In this document: positions 59,733 to 64,000 of the stretch, one piece after another
Position numbering within the stretch: the stretch's first letter is position 1
Layout: the number at the start of each line of letters is the position of its first letter
Source: Pyrus communis
Lineage: Eukaryota > Streptophyta > Magnoliopsida > Rosales > Rosaceae
Direction: 5' to 3'
NCBI RefSeq assembly: GCF_963583255.1
Contig: NC_084808.1
Location: 14,035,201-14,099,200 of the forward strand
DNA length: 64,000 nucleotides
Made by a program: the position numbers and the translations under genes
The notes under the pieces: generated by a model
Databases searched by the model: none
Told to the model about the DNA's origin: nothing
The model's input: only the letters and a program-made list of their open reading frames with translations

Positions 59733-59915
59733 AACAACAACAACAACAACAACAACACAACAAAGCCTTTTCCCACCAGTGGGGTCGGCTGTGGGGAGAT
59801 ACAACACAAGGACTTCCCAGGTGGTCACCCAACTCATTTAACTTCAGAGTTCGGATGGAATCTGGTGCATGTGAGCTGGTATGATCGCATCCCAAGGATC
59901 CGGTGCATGTGACCC
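59733..59915 (-). mobile_element. Chimeric SINE: 5S rRNA body with Au-SINE-like 3' tail
   Basis: Minus strand, 5' to 3'. A short extra 5S piece (CACATGCACCGGATCC, 59894-59915 region) is followed by a near-complete 5S rRNA-like body (59794-59893: GGGATGCGATCATACCAGC ... AGTTAAATGAGTTGGGTGAC, CACCTGGGAAGTCCTTGTG). Compared with plant 5S rRNA the body lacks about 22 nt after GTTAA, the part that holds the internal A-box and intermediate element, while the C-box region is kept. Then comes GCCGACCCCACTGGTGGGAA and AAGGCTTTGTTG, the tail of the plant Au SINE as I know it, ending in (GTT)n. Perfect 12-bp direct repeats TGAAATCTTGAC flank it (59721-59732 and 59916-59927). Confidence 0.85.
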
Positions 59916-59927
59916 TGAAATCTTGAC

Positions 59928-60905
59928 GTGGTATAAAAATAGCTTCTCCCCACCCCAACCGATCCATTTGTGAACAAGATCCTAACCTGACGTTGACATA
60001 GTATCAGATAGACTTCTCCAAAATCTTGAAATTTTGTGGTTGTTTAACATATTATCAAAGTCTTCTTTGCAAGTAATCGAGAGTTTGATTCTTGTTTTCA
60101 ACTCGTTTGTTAGTTATGCCGGGTAGGGTGGGTGTTCCACCCATCTGCTTGTTTGTCTTCCTTTATTGGTATCACTCTCCGCGTGTAGGAATAGCATGCA
60201 AGTAAGGAAGAGAATGTTGTTAAGCTTGACAATATTGTTAGTTCATTATCTTACAATTAAGTTTTCAAATCCTAGTTGTCTAACACAGTATCAGAGTCTT
60301 CTTTGTAAGCGGTCATGACCTCTAAAATCTCGTTTGCAATTTCCTTTTTTTTTTTTTTTTTGGAGCAAGTTTGCAATTTCTTGTAGGGTGGTGCTGCACT
60401 GCACTTATATGTTGTCTCTCTTACTCTATTGCTATGCCTCTCAACGTGCAAAATTGATGCGAGAAAGGAATTGGTGTAAGTTTGATGTACATTATCGACC
60501 CAGTTTATGATAACTTAAGCTTTTGAATGTGTTTCTAACAGTTAACATTTCAGAATTGGGAAACTTTTGATACTTGACCTATTTGTTGGTATTGTTTGAC
60601 CCAAAACAAAAAGGAGACTCTTGATATTAGAAGTAAACTAAAACTTTTGAGTTACAAATGGCTGCTGATCTTTATAAACATGTATAGAATGTAAAGCTTT
60701 GGATAAATTTATGGTAACTGACTAATGTTGGTATGTTGTAGGTACAATACCTGAAACTATTGGTAATTACCAATTAATACATTCGACGAAAGGCATGCTT
60801 AAGCGTCGCACACGCCACGTAGTGGTCGATCTTATAGAAGTTCCGCCAGAAGCGACTAGTTGCTTCCCGGATGCCTCTTTACTTTGGCATGGTCTAGTCT
60901 GGTCT
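59928..60905. repeat. Intergenic with two diverged copies of a repeat of about 230 bp
   Basis: A unit starting TAACATATTATCAAAGTCTTC at about 60045 and TAACACAGTATCAGAGTCTTC at about 60280 continues in both copies with TTTGYAAG, a GTTTGMWATT phrase, TAGGGTGGKG and a CTCTC-rich end. The head resembles a tRNA (a GTATCAGAG-like part and, in the first copy, GAGTTTGATTCTTG). It may be a tRNA-derived retroposon or LTR debris. The plus-strand frame at 60795-61118 is antisense to the lipase gene. Confidence 0.4.
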
Positions 60906-63900
60906 TCAGCTAACTTTCGCATTCACTTGTTCTTCGGACAGCGTCCTTGCTGCAACTTGGTAATTCGATCTCACATTCTGGAAAGAAAGACGAGGTTAAC
61001 AACTGACATTGAGAGGGAGATATTACAACAAATAGATAGTTACAACTCATGGCAATATGTGTTGCAATTAAAAATAGCCTGCAAACACCAAAAAATACCC
61101 CCGAAATATGACTACTGAAGAAATATTATATATGAACTCAATCAGATGAATGTACCTCTAGTAATGTGATGTAGTAAAAATCCTCCATGTGCTGCATAAG
61201 TGCAGTCCCATCTCTGACTGAACGGAATATGTTTATTTCGGTCTGTAATATTTTCTCGATAAGCTCCTTCTCACCCTTCATCTGTAGGAAAAACAAAAAC
61301 TTGGTCAAACTTCTGATAAAATTCAGAAAGCCAAGCCTCGTCGATAACTCCTGGTGAGATCTAGTGACCTATCAAGACAACAGTTTTTTCTGGTTATTTT
61401 CATTGGTTTTATCTGCAACATGAAAGTCATTATGAACAGCTTGGTTGTTACTAACATCATGAACACGCCAAGCCTGATTCATTTTAATTTCTTGAGGAAT
61501 TTTATCTTATGAATGGTTCTTTTGTTAATTTCTTAATATATAATTGAAATCAATGATATAAAATTATGAATATGCAGCATATCTGAAGATTGGATTTATG
61601 AATGGACATACGAATCTGACATTAGAAATCCATAAGCAAACGTACTAGCAAAATGAAAAAGATTGAATGACGAGAAACGTACGAATTCACCGACAAGTAC
61701 ATCTGGTGTGTACTCCCCAATCACATCAGCTTGGTAACCATCTTCAGAGAGCTCCATATTTCCCTGGATGGAATTATTAGCTCAGATTTAAGTAAAAATG
61801 TACTATATTCACACAAGCAAGCACCCCAAAAACATTTCAAACAGCTTTCGAAGTAAACTTTAAATGGCGACAAGTCTTAGAACCTAATCAGAGAGAGACA
61901 ATTCTGCATCCTAAAGCACGAGATTTATAAATTTGATATCACAAGTTTCTAGAGGAACATATCATTTAGCTTGGAAATATTTAGCTTGTTACTGCCGACA
62001 TCATAGTCTCCTAGATATTGCAAGGGCATCATTTACTCTATCCACAAATAATACATCTATGAATTAACTATAAGTGCTGTTGGAGAGTAAATGGAAAACT
62101 TTCCTAGACAACAAAATGAATTACTCACCAAGGCATTTCTTAGGTCTCCTGTTGCTAGGTAAACAGGTTGAGCTACATGGCAGTATCCCATCAGGCGGGG
62201 GATTGTAGGGATGATGTCTCTGTGGTTTACAACTCTCCAGCTATCTTTGACTTTCTGCAAAGGTAAGTTTTGTATGCTGAATAAATATTCACCAGAAAAA
62301 TACACATGTAGCATACAAAATGTATATACGCGTGGGTGTGTGTGTTCACACGCTCGATTATTATTTTAATTTCATGAGGGAAATTATTACAACGTGGATC
62401 TGACTTCATGATTCCTCTAAATACAAGTCCAAAGTAGTCAAATCGAACTATCATAAAACTCTAATAACAATACACGCACACACATAAGCGCACACGCACG
62501 CATATATATGGTAATTATATCATCCAACAGTTAGAATGACAGAGAGTGGGTTGGGAAATTTTCTGCTAATGAATAAATTCCTTTATAACAATCCTATATT
62601 TTAAAATTATTTTCTGCTTGACTCTACCGAGACTAGCAGCTACATTTTATACTAGGAATAGAAGATGAGTTGTTCCAAGTTGCAACCAGAGATGACTGCA
62701 GCAGAAATGAAAATCGAGCCGTGGAAAAAGAAAGCTGAGGACATTTACCCAAATACTTCAATGAAGAATTAAAAGCGCATGCTGGAAACAACTAGGAAAT
62801 CCCAATTCCAATGCTTACCTCGTTATAAATTTCGGCAAATACTTTGTTACCAACCCTAGGAGATCCGAAGTTATACATGGTCACAGAAATCAGTCCACGC
62901 CTAATAAACAGAAAAAGATAAAAAAAACAAAGGTCTATTACCATAGAATTAAATTAATTGAATTAATGTTAGATAGTGGTGTAATGCATCTTCCAATATA
63001 ACATAGAGATGCACTGTGGCAGTTTGCTTGTGTGAAAGTACGACAACATCAGTGGCACGAGACATCAGTCTCTAACAACTATCATCAAATATCTGTACTT
63101 CTATTTTGTTTATTTTCATCAAAAAAGTCCCAAGCATGTGCTGGAAATTGATGGATTACACATTTTAAACTAAGAAATCTTCAAAAGTATAACAGGATGA
63201 ATAAAACAAGCACAACTTACAGAAATAAGAGAAAACTGGGTTAGTACAAGTTATGATCAGAGTCCAACATAATCTATGGTTAAAAGTGATCATGTACAGA
63301 CATGCTCTTTTGCATACACGAATAGATACTTCCACTCACAAATTCCAACAAAAAGTATAATGAATTCACTGCATAGAAAATAAGAACTCACTTTGCTAGC
63401 TGACTTGAGGAAAGTTCAAGAGCCAGGAGGGTCGACAATGCACCACCTAGACTATGACCCGTTATATAAACATGCCATTTGTCCAGCGGCTCAGCAATAT
63501 CATCACTGTCAAAACGAAGTGAACTCTCATACTTGCCAATCCACAAATAAAGAAAACATGTGCTTTGGAAATCTCAAGGAGAAAGTAGAATAAAAATTGA
63601 TAAATAAATAACATCTAATCTGTTTTTTTTTTTTTTGAACAAACGATACCCTAAACTAGTCTAAAGGTTCCAAGGATTTTATCTTCAAAATGACTTCAGT
63701 GCTTATTAATAAATATTTAACATCTTACTTAGATAAATCAAACTGAAGCAAATCTGTGTGATTCTTGTAGATATTGACTGTCCTATACTACTTGACTTGT
63801 ATGCAATTAGGAAACAAGCTAAATTAAATAAGAAAAATAAATCTAAAAAAAGTTAGAACTTACAAATAACCAATTGCCAATTTCATGAGAGAGACGATCC

Positions 63901-63943
63901 TTATCCTGACAGAATCATATGCCCTTAAGAAACCACTATGAAC
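60906..63943 (-). CDS. Class 3 lipase, C-terminal part (gene runs off the right edge)
   Basis: Seven exons, 63864-63943, 63392-63505, 62819-62900, 62129-62254, 61683-61763, 61156-61281 and 60906-60977, join in phase into 226 residues and a TGA stop. The 5' part lies outside the window. The alpha/beta-hydrolase fold is clear: VHSGFLRAYDSVRIRI, the nucleophile elbow WHVYITGHSLGGALSTLLAL (catalytic Ser in GHSLGG), MYNFGSPRVGNKVFAEIYN, and VVNHRDIIPTIPRLMGYCHV (candidate catalytic Asp and His). A tail typical of the plant C2-domain-containing lipase-3 group (homologues of Arabidopsis At4g13550, from memory) follows: DGYQADVIGEYTPDVLVGEF and GTALMQHMEDFYYITLLE. It predicts hydrolysis of acyl esters, probably of plastid or membrane glycerolipids. 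No lesion seen. Confidence 0.93.
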
Positions 63944-64000
63944 CTGAAATTATCTAGTCACCATCAGTAAATGCATAGAGACTGTGTTTCATCAATAATC

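Noticed and set aside
59733..59915. Functional 5S rRNA gene
   Set aside because: The body lacks the A-box and intermediate-element part, has many substitutions and carries a SINE tail with target duplication, so it is a retroposed chimera.
60795..61118. 107-codon plus-strand open frame
   Set aside because: Antisense to the last two lipase exons, whose splice sites and protein match are clear.

Overview
The window is nuclear DNA from a flowering plant. The genes have many short exons with GT/AG introns, and intergenic space is full of Copia and Gypsy debris, short MITEs and tRNA-derived SINEs. Several repeat types (SINEs with a short poly-A tail, a Harbinger MITE family with TTA target sites, an AT-rich MITE ending in TTAARG) look like those of apple and pear (Rosaceae, Maleae). 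That placement is inference from memory of repeat families, not a database result.

Layout. 1-15,000 is a repeat graveyard: a Gypsy LTR end, a truncated antisense Copia lacking reverse transcriptase, two diverged LTR-like repeats, two SINEs with target-site duplications, tandem repeats and a CACTA-type terminus. 15,028-20,804 is a full-length but dead Copia element with a perfect 5-bp target duplication. 20,810-24,000 holds a foldback MITE, a 227-bp tandem duplication and a SINE. 24,474-39,453 (minus) is one complete class XI myosin gene; I resolved 39 coding exons summing to 1,517 codons plus stop with all phases closed. 40,000-45,960 is intergenic with several MITEs, one of them inserted inside a SINE. 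45,966-51,967 is a second, related Copia element in the same orientation. 52,000-57,200 is intergenic (two SINEs, a 1.06-kb Harbinger-like element, microsatellites). 57,350-58,630 (plus) is a two-exon gene for a 250-residue coiled-coil protein. 59,721-59,927 is a small retroposed element made of a 5S rRNA body and an Au-SINE-like tail. 60,906 to the right edge (minus) is the C-terminal part of a class 3 lipase gene.

The host genes (myosin motor, coiled-coil protein, lipase) are not obviously functionally linked; the window is ordinary gene-plus-transposon landscape. The most interesting signals lie in the mobile DNA. First, both Copia elements lack the usual initiator-tRNA primer site next to the LTR. 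Instead a 12-13-nt stretch overlapping the gag start codon is complementary to a site inside their own LTR, with one compensating change between copies. Second, the 5S/Au chimeric SINE has a 12-bp perfect target-site duplication.
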